Shown: positions 24,895 to 33,895 of the stretch, piece by piece
Numbering within the stretch: the stretch's first letter is position 1
Layout: each line of letters starts with the position of its first letter
Source of the DNA: Bacteroidales bacterium
GTDB lineage: Bacteria; Bacteroidota; Bacteroidia; Bacteroidales; G3-4614
NCBI GenBank assembly: GCA_017559955.1
Contig: JAFYPQ010000001.1
Coordinates: forward strand, 1-64,000
Length of the DNA stretch: 64,000 nt
Direction of reading: 5' to 3'
Notes under the pieces: model-generated
Databases searched by the model: none
What the model was told of the DNA's origin: nothing
Seen by the model: only the letters and a program-made list of their open reading frames with translations
Position numbers and translations under genes: made by a program

Positions 24895-25646
24895 AAAATC
24901 ATATACACTACCCTCAAACAACCTCAACCAACACTCTTATAAAAGATCTGTTGTGCGATAATCCTTCATTGCCGAATATGCTGGTGGTGAGTGCAGGTTA
25001 TCAGACATCTGGTAGGGGACAAAGAGAAAATATTTGGGAATCGGAACAAAACAAGAATCTATTATTCAGCATCCTATTCCGACCCGAGAAGCTGTCGGCA
25101 AAAGATGCTTTTGCCATATCTCGAATAGTCTCTGTTGCCATAGCTGGGTGGTTGAGTAAGTATGTTGGTAATATAGCGATAAAATGGCCAAACGATATAT
25201 ATAGTGGCGATAAAAAAATATGTGGCATACTTATCGAAAACTCTATAATGGGAACAAATCTTTCCTGCTCGATAGTGGGTGTTGGAATAAATATAAACCA
25301 AACAGAATTTTCGGAGAAATTACCAAATCCAACCTCTATAGCTAAAGAAACAGGGAAATCGTACAATATCGATAATATGCTTTCAGAGGTTCTCGTGAAA
25401 ATGGAAGAGCAGTACAATCACTATTTTAATGGAGGAGAAGAAGATATAAATACCAAATATCACAATCTGTTATATAGGTTAAATATCAAAGCCAAATATA
25501 AAATACAAAGTTCTAAGCAACTTAGTGAAAATGAGATTGTCGATGCTACCATTATAGGGGTTCGATCTAATGGCTGTTTAATATTAAAACATACAGATTG
25601 TAAAATTAACACATATGCCTTTAAGGAGGTACAATTCGTTTTGTAG
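24891..25646 (+). CDS. birA: biotin--[acetyl-CoA-carboxylase] ligase
   Basis: The 251-residue protein has TTSTNTLIKDLL, the biotinyl-AMP loop SGRGQRENIWES (about 38-49), KWPNDIYSGDKKICGILIE (about 98-116) and VGVGININQTEF. It lacks the N-terminal helix-turn-helix of E. coli BirA, so it is a ligase only and not a repressor. The start overlaps yraN by 4 nt. It biotinylates carboxylase subunits. Confidence 0.93.
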   Translation: MKNHIHYPQTTSTNTLIKDLLCDNPSLPNMLVVSAGYQTSGRGQRENIWESEQNKNLLFSILFRPEKLSAKDAFAISRIVSVAIAGWLSKYVGNIAIKWPNDIYSGDKKICGILIENSIMGTNLSCSIVGVGININQTEFSEKLPNPTSIAKETGKSYNIDNMLSEVLVKMEEQYNHYFNGGEEDINTKYHNLLYRLNIKAKYKIQSSKQLSENEIVDATIIGVRSNGCLILKHTDCKINTYAFKEVQFVL

Positions 25647-25671
25647 TAAATAATTGATACCATTAAGGATA

Positions 25672-26424
25672 ATGAAAAGGATAAAAACAGTTGTAATATT
25701 TCTTCTTGTAGCAATAGCATTGTCTGCACAAGATTTGGATTTTACAGCCGATCGTCCGGGAGTATCAACGGGTCCTGCCACAGTAGGTCGTAATGTAATA
25801 CAATGGGAACAGGGAGTACAATATAATGGAGATGGCGGTTGTGGACAATTTACATTCAGTAACACACTGTTTCGATATGGATTATTTGATGGTGTAGAGT
25901 TGCGATTGGGAGGAGATGCGTTTATCTATAATGATGGAGATAAATGGAAACCAGCCTTTGCAGGATTGATCATAGGAACAAAAATAAGGTGTTACGAAGG
26001 TAAGAAGGCTATTCCTGCAATATCGCTTCTTACAAACTTGGCTTTGCCCCAAACAGGGAATAAGGGATTTGTAGTGGAACGTTTGGCTCCTTCAGTTTAT
26101 CTGCTTTTCGAAAACATCGTAAACAATTGGATGAATATAGGTTATAATGTAGGAGCAGAGTGGGATGGCAAACAAGCGACACCCTCGGCATTTGTGGCAC
26201 TATGTTTAGGATTTTCGATAAACGACAGGCTTGGATGCTTTGTCGAAAGTTACAATAATTTTGCCCGATACGGAAATAATTATGGTTTGGATTTAGGATT
26301 AAACTATATGGTTGCAGAACAGGTACAACTCGATGTGGCAGCGAACATCGATGCTTGTAACCCTTCAGAATGTTGGGCTGTAAGCATAGGTTTTGTATGG
26401 CAGATTAATAACCCCTCGAAATAA
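25672..26424 (+). CDS. putative outer-membrane beta-barrel protein (phenol MetA-like transporter family)
   Basis: Starting at the ATG at 25672, the product has a signal peptide (about residues 1-20, ending LSAQ) and then LDFTADRPGVSTGPATVGRN, the opening seen in proteins annotated as MetA-pathway transporters (PF13557). Alternating aromatic and hydrophobic residues continue to the end (VGLNEL-like strands, SIGFVWQI), as expected of a 10-14-stranded barrel of about 250 residues. It begins 25 nt after birA. A role in phenol degradation is not implied; the substrate is unknown. Confidence 0.65.
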   Translation: MKRIKTVVIFLLVAIALSAQDLDFTADRPGVSTGPATVGRNVIQWEQGVQYNGDGGCGQFTFSNTLFRYGLFDGVELRLGGDAFIYNDGDKWKPAFAGLIIGTKIRCYEGKKAIPAISLLTNLALPQTGNKGFVVERLAPSVYLLFENIVNNWMNIGYNVGAEWDGKQATPSAFVALCLGFSINDRLGCFVESYNNFARYGNNYGLDLGLNYMVAEQVQLDVAANIDACNPSECWAVSIGFVWQINNPSK

Positions 26425-26466
26425 ACCAATCTAAATTTAATCAGCAGCTTTTTTATAGGTAAGTCT

Positions 26467-27315
26467 CTACTCCATGGGTTTTTCAAAGGCTTCTATTAAA
26501 GCCTCTATCTCTTTTATTATATTTTGAACATAAGGACGTTTATTTGTAAGAGAATTAACGTCTAAATAAAATCTTGCACGTTTTAGGGCAGAGTAAATAT
26601 CGGTATTTATATACTTTACGTTTTCACCCTTCTTGCCTTTTTTTTCTTCTGTCTTTACGGTGAAATTTCCATTTTTAATACTCTCCTTCGCTGAGAAATA
26701 GTAGTAGTTGCCTAAATATAGGCGGGCTTCAATATTATTTGAGTCAATATCAAAAACCTCTTTCATAACATTGATGGCAGAATTTATATCTCCCATATCA
26801 TTTAATGCCTTTGCTTTAATTATCATTATTTCTGCAATATTTGAAGGCTTGCTTTTAATAATAATATCAGCAATCTCAATTGTTTTAAGATTTTTTTTGC
26901 GGTCAAAATAAAAATCCAACAGATATATGTCTATTATCTTTTTTAAGCGAGGCTGTCTCTCTTTTAGAGTAATGAGCAGATTTTCATAAACGTCGGTACA
27001 TCTTCTCTTTATTGATAGAGATAATGTGTTGCAGAAAACCGAATCCAAACTAATACCATTCTTTTCGGCAAGTGTTATATATCTTAAAGCTCTTTCATAA
27101 TTGCTGTTTTTGCCTGCCGATATTATAGATGGAGCATATAACGATATATCACCTTTGTTCATAACAATAAGTGTGTTATAAATCTCCGAGGCCTCTATCC
27201 ACTCTCCCTTGATAAAAAATTCATCTGCCTTAATCCTGTTTTTGTTTGAGGCTTCTGTTGAAAATAAAGAGAGTGAAAACACTAAAAACAATACAATTAT
27301 ATAATTCTTATACAT
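26467..27315 (-). CDS. exported TPR-type hypothetical protein
   Basis: The ATG at 27315 (a TTG two codons upstream is less likely) gives about 282 residues, with a signal peptide (about 1-22, ending STEAS). The rest is helical with degenerate tetratricopeptide repeats, for example ADEFFIKGEWIEASEIYNTL, YERALRYITLAEKNG, ALNDMGDINSAINVMKEVF and IEARLYLGNYYY. A Lys-rich linker (EEKKGKKGE) lies near residue 225. It is probably periplasmic or outer-membrane-associated. It is a lone minus-strand gene with no clear partner, and its function is unknown. Confidence 0.7.
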   Translation of the reverse strand: MYKNYIIVLFLVFSLSLFSTEASNKNRIKADEFFIKGEWIEASEIYNTLIVMNKGDISLYAPSIISAGKNSNYERALRYITLAEKNGISLDSVFCNTLSLSIKRRCTDVYENLLITLKERQPRLKKIIDIYLLDFYFDRKKNLKTIEIADIIIKSKPSNIAEIMIIKAKALNDMGDINSAINVMKEVFDIDSNNIEARLYLGNYYYFSAKESIKNGNFTVKTEEKKGKKGENVKYINTDIYSALKRARFYLDVNSLTNKRPYVQNIIKEIEALIEAFEKPME

Positions 27316-27452
27316 ATACAAAAAAGTAGAATAGAGACTCTAAATTAATAAAGAAAATTGAAATAGTAATATTGTTTAAAAAATAAATTGATAAAACGTA
27401 TGAAAGTTCATACAAAATTTATAATTTTGAACAGAGAAAATAAAAAACTATT

Positions 27453-28169
27453 ATGGAAGTAAAGTATAAAAGAGTATTGCTTAAACTCAGTGGCGAATCG
27501 CTGATGGGAGAGAAAGGATACGGAATAGATGAAAAACACCTTGCTGCATACGCACAACAAATTAAAGAGGTTGCAGATATGGGTATTGAAATAGGCATAG
27601 TGATTGGCGGTGGAAATATTTTTAGAGGCTTGAGTGGGGCCTCAAAAGGTTTTGACCGAGTTCGTGGTGATCAAATGGGTATGTTGGCAACCGTAATAAA
27701 CAGCCTTGCTTTGCAATCGGCATTGGAAACTGCAGGACAGCCTGCCTCTGTTTTTACAGCAGTTGGAATGTTTCCTATCGGCGAACCTTACGGAAAGGGC
27801 AGAGTTATAGATGCTTTAAAAGCAGGTAAAATAGCTATTATGGCAGGAGGAACAGGAAATCCATACTTTACAACCGATACAGCATCGGCACTTCGAGGTG
27901 TTGAGATAGAGGCTGATGTTATGCTCAAGGGAACTCGTGTCGATGGTATCTATACAGCCGACCCTGAAAAAGATCCAAATGCGGTAAAATTTGATAGCAT
28001 TACATACGACGAGATTTACAACCGCAATTTGCGAGTAATGGATTTAACAGCAACAACGCTCTGTAAGGAGAATAAATTACCTATCATAGTATTTGATATG
28101 GATACAGCAGGAAATCTAAAAAAAGTACTATCGGGTGAGAATATAGGAACATTGGTATATCAAGAATAA
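27453..28169 (+). CDS. pyrH: UMP kinase
   Basis: The 238-residue amino-acid-kinase-fold enzyme has KLSGESLMGE (about 10-19), GIVIGGGNIFRG (about 49-60), GDQMGMLATVINSL (about 73-86), GGTGNPYFTTDTA (about 132-144), KGTRVDGIYTADPEKDP and DMDTAGNL. It converts UMP to UDP. It begins the pyrH-frr-rsgA run, an order common in bacteria for the first two genes. A TAATTTTG box (27422-27429) lies 24 nt upstream without a good -33. Confidence 0.96.
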   Translation: MEVKYKRVLLKLSGESLMGEKGYGIDEKHLAAYAQQIKEVADMGIEIGIVIGGGNIFRGLSGASKGFDRVRGDQMGMLATVINSLALQSALETAGQPASVFTAVGMFPIGEPYGKGRVIDALKAGKIAIMAGGTGNPYFTTDTASALRGVEIEADVMLKGTRVDGIYTADPEKDPNAVKFDSITYDEIYNRNLRVMDLTATTLCKENKLPIIVFDMDTAGNLKKVLSGENIGTLVYQE

Positions 28170-28192
28170 TAAATAAAAAAAACATATAAATT

Positions 28193-28756
28193 ATGGCAGA
28201 GGTAAAAACAATATTAGATGCAGCATCAGATAAAATGGAGATGAGCATTGCCTTTTTGGATGAGGCTTTGGCGACAATTCGTGCAGGAAAAGCATCGGCA
28301 CGTTTGTTAGATCCAGTAAGAGTAGATTATTATGGCTCGTCAGTGCCTGTATCGCAAGTGGCAACAATCGTAGTCCCCGATGCAAAGACAATTATGATTC
28401 AGCCTTGGGAGAAGAGTATGTTGCGTGAAATCGAAAAGGCAATACAAAACTCATCGGTTGGAATTACTCCCGAAAATAACGGAGAGCATATCCGATTAGG
28501 AATACCTCCTATTACAGAGGATCGTCGTCGAGACTTGGTAAAACGTTCAAAAGGAGAGGCAGAAAATGCAAAAGTGGCAATTCGTAATGCACGTCGTGAA
28601 GCAATAGAGGCATTCAAAAAAGCACAAAAGAGCGAAGGAATGCCTGAGGATATGGCAAAAGACGGAGAGGATAGCGTTCAAAAACTTCACGACAAATACA
28701 TAAAAAAAGTAGATGAGCTATTTGCCGAGAAGGAGAAAGAGATATTGACCGTATAA
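28193..28756 (+). CDS. frr: ribosome recycling factor
   Basis: The 187-residue protein has the RRF features: [20 protein letters not shown]-type N-terminal helix, [14 protein letters not shown] (about 39-52), [36 protein letters not shown] (about 97-115) and a long C-terminal helix with the [17 protein letters not shown] terminus. Full length. It works with EF-G to split post-termination ribosomes. It lies 23 nt after pyrH; rsgA follows 14 nt after its stop. Confidence 0.96.
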   Translation: MAEVKTILDAASDKMEMSIAFLDEALATIRAGKASARLLDPVRVDYYGSSVPVSQVATIVVPDAKTIMIQPWEKSMLREIEKAIQNSSVGITPENNGEHIRLGIPPITEDRRRDLVKRSKGEAENAKVAIRNARREAIEAFKKAQKSEGMPEDMAKDGEDSVQKLHDKYIKKVDELFAEKEKEILTV

Positions 28757-28770
28757 CCAAAAGAGACGAG

Positions 28771-29703
28771 TTGAGAGGTTTAGTAACTAAAAATACCGGA
28801 AGTGGTTATTGGGTGCGTCTCAATAACGAGAAAACCCTTTTATGTAAAGTAAAAGGGAACTTTCGTTTAAAAGGAATACGTACAACCAACCCTGTGGCGG
28901 TAGGCGATTTTGTGGAGGTAGAGGAGGTTGGTAATGATGTTGCTTACATAACAAAAATAGAAGAGCGTAAGAATTACATAATACGAAAAGCTTCAAATCT
29001 CTCAAAAGAGTCGCATATATTGGCAAGCAATCTGTCTCAAACGCTATTGGTTGTAACAATTGCTCATCCGCAAACAAATTTGGTCTTTATCGATCGTTTC
29101 TTGGCAACAGCCGAAGCGTATCGTGTGCCGGCAATTCTTGTATTCAATAAAGTTGATGTTTATGACGAAGAGGAGCGGGAGCTGTTAGATGCAGTAATAA
29201 ACCTATATCAAACCATAGGATATAAATGTGTAAAGGTGTCGGCCATAACGGGAGAGGGAATAGATGAATTGCGAGGAGAATTGGAAGGTAAAACAACTCT
29301 CTTGTCGGGAAATTCAGGAGTAGGGAAATCGAGTCTTATAAATGCGATAATACCCGAAGCAAATTTACGAACAGGAGATATATCCTCGTCGCACGGAACA
29401 GGAATGCACACTACGACATTTTCTGAAATGTTCGACTTGCCGACAGGAGGGGCTGTGATAGATACTCCGGGTATAAAGGGTTTTGGAACGATTGATTTTA
29501 AGGAGGCAGAAGTTTCGCACTATTTTCCTGAAATATTCAGAACTTCGGTCGATTGCAGATTTAACGATTGTACCCATCGTAACGAACCAGGTTGTGCCGT
29601 ATTAAAAGCAATAGAGGAGCAAACTATAAGTCAATCACGTTATGCATCATATTTGAGTATATTAGAAGATATAACTGGCGGTAAATACCGTACAGGAATG
29701 TAA
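28771..29703 (+). CDS. rsgA: small-ribosomal-subunit biogenesis GTPase RsgA, TTG start
   Basis: The 310-residue circularly permuted GTPase has an N-terminal OB domain ([14 protein letters not shown]), G4 NKVD (about 130), G1 [13 protein letters not shown] (about 182-194), G3 DTPGIKGFG (about 231-239) and a C-terminal zinc knuckle [14 protein letters not shown]. No in-frame ATG is present near the 5' end, and the conserved sequence begins at the TTG at 28771, so TTG is the likely start. It follows frr with a 14-nt gap and matures the 30S subunit. Confidence 0.93.
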   Translation: MRGLVTKNTGSGYWVRLNNEKTLLCKVKGNFRLKGIRTTNPVAVGDFVEVEEVGNDVAYITKIEERKNYIIRKASNLSKESHILASNLSQTLLVVTIAHPQTNLVFIDRFLATAEAYRVPAILVFNKVDVYDEEERELLDAVINLYQTIGYKCVKVSAITGEGIDELRGELEGKTTLLSGNSGVGKSSLINAIIPEANLRTGDISSSHGTGMHTTTFSEMFDLPTGGAVIDTPGIKGFGTIDFKEAEVSHYFPEIFRTSVDCRFNDCTHRNEPGCAVLKAIEEQTISQSRYASYLSILEDITGGKYRTGM

Positions 29704-29714
29704 ATTCAATTATG

Positions 29715-29758
29715 AATTAGAAATGGAATTTAATTTCTAATTGTTGCAAAGCCACAAC
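29715..29758. repeat. dispersed short inverted-repeat element, copy C
   Basis: aattagaaat (29715-29724) and its inverse atttctaatt (29733-29742) are followed by gttgcaaagccacaac (29743-29758). In inverse orientation this is the gtggcttYgc hairpin module of copy A (1848-1910). Confidence 0.55.
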
Positions 29759-29768
29759 ATTAATTAAT

Positions 29769-30563
29769 ATGAAACAATATTTAGACCTATTACAAAGAGT
29801 TCTTGACGAAGGAGTCGTAAAGAGCGATCGTACAGGAACAGGTACAACATCGGTGTTCGGACATCAGATGCGTTTTAAAATGGAAGATGGATTTCCTCTT
29901 TTAACAACAAAAAAGCTACACTTAAAATCAATCATATATGAATTGTTGTGGTTTTTGAAAGGCGATACCAATGCAAAATATTTGCAGGACAATGGTGTGC
30001 GTATATGGAACGAGTGGGCCGATCCTGACGGAAATCTTGGGCATATCTATGGTTATCAATGGCGTTCGTGGCCCGATTACAACGGCGGACACATAGACCA
30101 AATATCAGAGGTGGTGAATACAATAAAAAATAATCCCGACTCACGCCGAATAATAGTAAGTTCGTGGAATGTGGCAGATTTGCCAAATATGAATTTGCCT
30201 CCATGTCACTGCTTCTTTCAATTTTATGTAGCAGACGGAAAACTATCATTGCAACTATACCAACGTAGTGCCGATATATTCTTGGGGGTGCCATTTAATA
30301 TAGCGTCGTATGCCTTGTTGTTGAAGATGATGGCTCAGGTAACAGGTTTGAAAGAGGGTGATTTTGTACATACATTGGGCGATGCACACATATACAATAA
30401 TCATATGGAGCAAGTAAAATTGCAACTATCTCGTGAGCCTCGAGTTTTGCCTAAGATGAATATTAACCCTGATGTAAAAAGTATATTCGATTTTAAATTT
30501 GAAGACTTTGAATTAACCGATTACGATCCTCATCCACATATAAAGGGAGTGGTTTCGGTTTAA
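29769..30563 (+). CDS. thyA: thymidylate synthase
   Basis: The 264-residue protein matches E. coli ThyA in length. The nucleophile Cys is at residue 146 in [13 protein letters not shown], with [13 protein letters not shown] (about 19-31), [18 protein letters not shown] and [20 protein letters not shown] conserved (last motif split: [13 protein letters not shown]). It methylates dUMP to dTMP with methylene-THF. folA follows, separated by 162 bp of repeat-rich intergenic DNA. Confidence 0.97.
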   Translation: MKQYLDLLQRVLDEGVVKSDRTGTGTTSVFGHQMRFKMEDGFPLLTTKKLHLKSIIYELLWFLKGDTNAKYLQDNGVRIWNEWADPDGNLGHIYGYQWRSWPDYNGGHIDQISEVVNTIKNNPDSRRIIVSSWNVADLPNMNLPPCHCFFQFYVADGKLSLQLYQRSADIFLGVPFNIASYALLLKMMAQVTGLKEGDFVHTLGDAHIYNNHMEQVKLQLSREPRVLPKMNINPDVKSIFDFKFEDFELTDYDPHPHIKGVVSV

Positions 30564-30573
30564 TAAAATTAGG

Positions 30574-30674
30574 AATTAGAAATGAGGAATTAATTTCTAA
30601 TTAACAAACATACGTTTGTTGAACCTGCTCACGCTCGGCATAGTTTATGCAAGCATAATTTTGCTCTTGCATAA
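30574..30674. repeat. repeat-rich spacer between thyA and folA (element copy D and a second hairpin)
   Basis: aattagaaat (30574-30583) pairs with atttctaatt (30593-30602), the same element as copies A and C. Next is caaac-atac-gtttg, and then a 9-bp stem (30645-30653 / 30666-30674). No coding potential is apparent. Confidence 0.5.
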
Positions 30675-30725
30675 TCGCAGCGTTGTAGCATAGTCGCAAA
30701 CTAAATCCAAATTAAAAATATATTT

Positions 30726-31217
30726 ATGGCAAAAATATCAATAATAGTAGCCGTGGCAGAAGATGGGGCGATAGGTAAAAATAACTCTTTGCTTTGTCGT
30801 TTACCAAACGATTTAAAATACTTTAAATCGCTTACGCTTGGTCATACTATAATAATGGGACGTAAAACGTTCTTGTCGTTGCCCGGAGGAGCATTGCCAG
30901 GGAGAGAAAATATCGTGTTGTCTCGAACTGAAGTTGAGTATCCCTCAACCAAAACATATCATAGTGTAGAGGAGGTTATCGAGGCTGTAAAAGATCAAGA
31001 GGAGGTGTTCTTCATAGGAGGAGCACAAATATATGAGCAAACTCTTAAATATGCCGACACTCTGTATATAACAGAAATTCATTCGGCATTCCCAGATGCA
31101 GATGCATACTTCCCGAAAGTAGATAAAGCTATATGGCAAGAGGTTTCGAGACAAGATAATCCTGCCGACGAAAAACACAAACATTCATATAGCTTTGTGG
31201 TATATGAAAAGAAGTAG
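30726..31217 (+). CDS. folA: dihydrofolate reductase
   Basis: The 163-residue enzyme has IVAVAEDGAIGKNNSLLCRLPNDLKYFK split as AEDGAIGKNNSL and LPNDLKYFK (about 8-35), GHTIIMGRKTF (about 39-49), LPGRENIVLSR and VFFIGGAQIYEQTL (about 94-107). It regenerates THF after thymidylate synthase, which is encoded just upstream. The usual W in the W-R-LP motif is replaced by a C-R-LP pattern here. Single-domain, full length. Confidence 0.95.
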   Translation: MAKISIIVAVAEDGAIGKNNSLLCRLPNDLKYFKSLTLGHTIIMGRKTFLSLPGGALPGRENIVLSRTEVEYPSTKTYHSVEEVIEAVKDQEEVFFIGGAQIYEQTLKYADTLYITEIHSAFPDADAYFPKVDKAIWQEVSRQDNPADEKHKHSYSFVVYEKK

Positions 31218-31240
31218 TTGTTGATATATAGCTACACTTT

Positions 31241-31375
31241 AATTAGGAATTAGTAATACTGAAAAAGTAGGGCAAGAAAAGGAGGCAAGCGTCTCCTTTC
31301 CTTGTGTTTTCTTATAAATAAATATTTTTTTGCTTATTCTAAGAATTCTTAATTCCTCATTTCTAATTCCCAATT
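31241..31375. repeat. dispersed inverted-repeat element, copy E, enclosing a terminator
   Basis: aattaggaattag (31241-31253) is matched by the inverse ctaattcccaatt (31363-31375, one mismatch); the right arm also carries the ttcctcatttctaatt module found in copy A. Between them sits a terminator hairpin. Confidence 0.5.
31273..31311 (+). terminator. intrinsic terminator after folA
   Basis: A 12-bp stem with one mismatch (31273-31284 / 31293-31304), an 8-nt loop and a following T-rich stretch (gttttctt). Confidence 0.7.
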
Positions 31376-31385
31376 TATTAAAGTG

Positions 31386-31417
31386 CTTGCATAAATAAAA
31401 TATTTATATTACCTTTG
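31386..31417 (+). promoter_or_regulatory. rpsO promoter
   Basis: CTTG (31386-31389), 20 bp, then TACCTTTG (31410-31417), 38 bp before the rpsO ATG. Confidence 0.65.
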
Positions 31418-31455
31418 TACCGCAAAATTTTATTAACCATAAATAATTTTTAAAG

Positions 31456-31725
31456 ATGTATTTAACTTCTGAGAAAAAGAGAGAAATCTTTGAGAAATAC
31501 GGAAAGTCTAATACTGATACTGGCTCACCTGAAGCACAGATAGCATTATTTTCATACCGTATCGCTCATTTGACTGAACACTTAAAGTCAAATCACAAAG
31601 ATTATAGCACTGAAAGAGCATTGAAAATGTTAGTAGGTAAACGTCGTCGTATGCTTGATTATCTAATCAAAATTGACATTGAGCGTTACCGTGCTATCAT
31701 CAAAGAGCTTGGTATCAGAAAGTAA
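31456..31725 (+). CDS. rpsO: 30S ribosomal protein uS15
   Basis: The 89-residue protein matches bacterial S15 in length, with YGKSNTDTGSPEAQIALFSYRI-type core (GSPEAQIALF about 23-32), LTEHLKSNHKDYS and GKRRRMLDYL (about 64-73). It binds 16S rRNA helix 22 and the central domain. Monocistronic, between its own promoter and terminator. Any autoregulatory leader structure within 31418-31455 is too short to assess. Confidence 0.97.
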   Translation: MYLTSEKKREIFEKYGKSNTDTGSPEAQIALFSYRIAHLTEHLKSNHKDYSTERALKMLVGKRRRMLDYLIKIDIERYRAIIKELGIRK

Positions 31726-31757
31726 TAAGGGTAAAAGACTCTGTTACGAAAAGAGTA

Positions 31758-31789
31758 AAAGGCTGTCGAAAAAATCGATAGCCTTTTTT
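31758..31789 (+). terminator. intrinsic terminator after rpsO
   Basis: A 12-bp stem with one G-U pair (31758-31769 / 31775-31786), a 5-nt loop and a T6 tract (31784-31789). Confidence 0.85.
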
Positions 31790-31944
31790 AATGCTTTAAA
31801 TATATTTAGTATAAAATAGAGTCTCTAAGTCGTAGAAAAATTGTAACTTTGCAACCAAAATAAAACTTTGTTTTATTCGGGTAGCGAAACTTGATTAAAC
31901 GACAAGCTTTTTTAATAGCACAACCGAAAAATAAATTCTTATAT

Positions 31945-33753
31945 ATGTCGCAAGAAATCAGAAATATTGCCATTATTGCTCACGTCGATCATGGTAAAAC
32001 CACTATCGTTGATAAAATGTTACTTGCCGGGAAACTTTTCCGAGACAACCAAACATCGGGAGAGTTGATTCTCGACAACAATGATCTTGAACGTGAGAGG
32101 GGAATTACAATCTTGTCAAAAAACGTATCAATAACATATAAAGGTTGCAAAATAAACATTATAGACACTCCGGGACACGCCGACTTTGGAGGTGAGGTTG
32201 AGCGAGTACTGAATATGGCAGACGGATGTTTGTTGCTTGTCGATGCCTTTGAAGGCCCCATGCCACAAACACGCTTCGTATTGCAAAAAGCAATAGAGAT
32301 GGGCTTGAAACCTATTGTTGTTGTAAACAAAGTAGATAAGCCAAACTGTCGCCCCGATGAGGTTCAAGAAATGGTTTTCGATTTGATGTTTAACCTAAAT
32401 GCAACCGAGGAACAATTAGATTTTCCAACAGTATTCGGTTCGGCAAAACAAAACTGGATGTCGCTCGATTGGAGAAAACCAACCGAGGATATAACAGTTC
32501 TTTTGGATACAATAATAGAGACTATTCCTGCACCAAAGGTACTTGAGGGAGAGCCTCAAATGCTGATAACATCGTTAGACTTCTCTTCGTATGTAGGGCG
32601 TATAGCAGTAGGACGTATACATCGTGGAACACTTCGTGAAGGAATGGATGTATCGCTATGTAAACGTGATGGCAGTGTTGTAAAACAACGAATTAAGGAG
32701 ATGCATCTATTTGAGGGATTAGGACGTACAAAAGTAACAGAAGCATCATCGGGCGATATATGTGCACTTGTGGGAATTGAAGGTTTTGAAATTGGAGATA
32801 CCATATCGGATGCACTAAATCCTGAGCCTCTAAAAAGAATAGCCATTGATGAACCTACAATGTCGATGACATTCACAAACAACGATTCGCCATTTTTTGG
32901 AAAAGACGGAAAATTTGTAACCTCTCGCCATATTGCCGACCGTTTGGCAAAAGAACTTGACCGTAATCTTGCTTTACGAGTGGAGAAAGCAGAAGACTCG
33001 GATGTATGGACAGTCTTCGGACGAGGAGTATTGCACTTGTCGATATTGATAGAGACAATGCGTCGTGAAGGCTATGAGTTGCAAGTAGGTCAACCTCAGG
33101 TGATAGTAAAAGATATTGACGGTGTGAAAAGTGAACCTGTTGAGCAACTTACAATAAATGTTACAGAGGAGTATTCGAGCAAGATAATAGATATGGTAAC
33201 ACGTCGTAAGGGCGATTTGATGGCAATGGAGAGCCAAGGAGATCGTATACATATGGAGTTTGTGATACCATCTCGTGGAATAATAGGCTTGCGAAATAAT
33301 GTCTTAACAGCTTCAGCGGGAGAGGCAATAATGGCTCACCGATTTATGGAATATCAACCTTGGAGGGGAGAAATTGATCGTCGTTCAAACGGCTCGTTGA
33401 TAGCAATGGAGAGTGGTACAGCATACGCTTATGCAATTGATAAATTACAAGACAGAGGAAAATTCTTCATTCATCCGCAAGATGAAGTATATGCAGGTCA
33501 AGTAGTAGGAGAGAATGCAAAAGAGGGCGATATAGTTGTTAATGTTACAAAATCAAAGAAACTTACAAATATGCGAGCTTCGGGAGCAGACGACAAAGCC
33601 CGTATTATTCCACCGGTAGAGTTCTCGCTTGAAGAGGCATTGGAGTATATCAAAGAGGATGAATACTTAGAGGTAACACCACATCACTTACGTATCCGTA
33701 AAATAATATTGGACGAAATAGAACGTAAACGCCAAGCGAAACAACAAGCATAA
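31945..33753 (+). CDS. typA: translational GTPase TypA/BipA
   Basis: The start is the ATG at 31945 (MSQEIRNIAI); 18 more codons are open upstream but do not look conserved. The ~602-residue protein has G1 AHVDHGKTT (12-20), G2 RERGITI, G3 DTPGHADFGGEVE, G4 NKVDKPN, EF-G-like domains and the BipA-specific C-terminus with RASGADDKARIIPP. It is a ribosome-associated GTPase important under stress and cold. A TAACTTTG box (31844-31851) lies about 94 bp upstream with no -33 match. Confidence 0.96.
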   Translation: MSQEIRNIAIIAHVDHGKTTIVDKMLLAGKLFRDNQTSGELILDNNDLERERGITILSKNVSITYKGCKINIIDTPGHADFGGEVERVLNMADGCLLLVDAFEGPMPQTRFVLQKAIEMGLKPIVVVNKVDKPNCRPDEVQEMVFDLMFNLNATEEQLDFPTVFGSAKQNWMSLDWRKPTEDITVLLDTIIETIPAPKVLEGEPQMLITSLDFSSYVGRIAVGRIHRGTLREGMDVSLCKRDGSVVKQRIKEMHLFEGLGRTKVTEASSGDICALVGIEGFEIGDTISDALNPEPLKRIAIDEPTMSMTFTNNDSPFFGKDGKFVTSRHIADRLAKELDRNLALRVEKAEDSDVWTVFGRGVLHLSILIETMRREGYELQVGQPQVIVKDIDGVKSEPVEQLTINVTEEYSSKIIDMVTRRKGDLMAMESQGDRIHMEFVIPSRGIIGLRNNVLTASAGEAIMAHRFMEYQPWRGEIDRRSNGSLIAMESGTAYAYAIDKLQDRGKFFIHPQDEVYAGQVVGENAKEGDIVVNVTKSKKLTNMRASGADDKARIIPPVEFSLEEALEYIKEDEYLEVTPHHLRIRKIILDEIERKRQAKQQA

Positions 33754-33757
33754 AAAC

Positions 33758-33790
33758 AAAGCCTTGCTCCAATGAGCAGGGCTTTATTGT
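33758..33790 (+). terminator. terminator-like hairpin after typA
   Basis: A 12-bp stem with one G-U pair (33758-33769 / 33774-33785) and a caat loop; the T tract is weak (tttattgt). Confidence 0.6.
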
Positions 33791-33833
33791 GTATATATAA
33801 TCTATTTTGTAAATATTATTTATATTATCAACT

Positions 33834-33864
33834 TTTGCCCTTCTTAAATAGTTTATTAAATTTG
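33834..33864 (+). promoter_or_regulatory. promoter of the TamL-like gene
   Basis: TTTG (33834-33837), 19 bp, then TAAATTTG (33857-33864), 31 bp before the ATG at 33896. Both boxes are consensus. Confidence 0.68.
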
Positions 33865-33895
33865 CAATGTATAATTAAAATGCCTATCTTTTAGA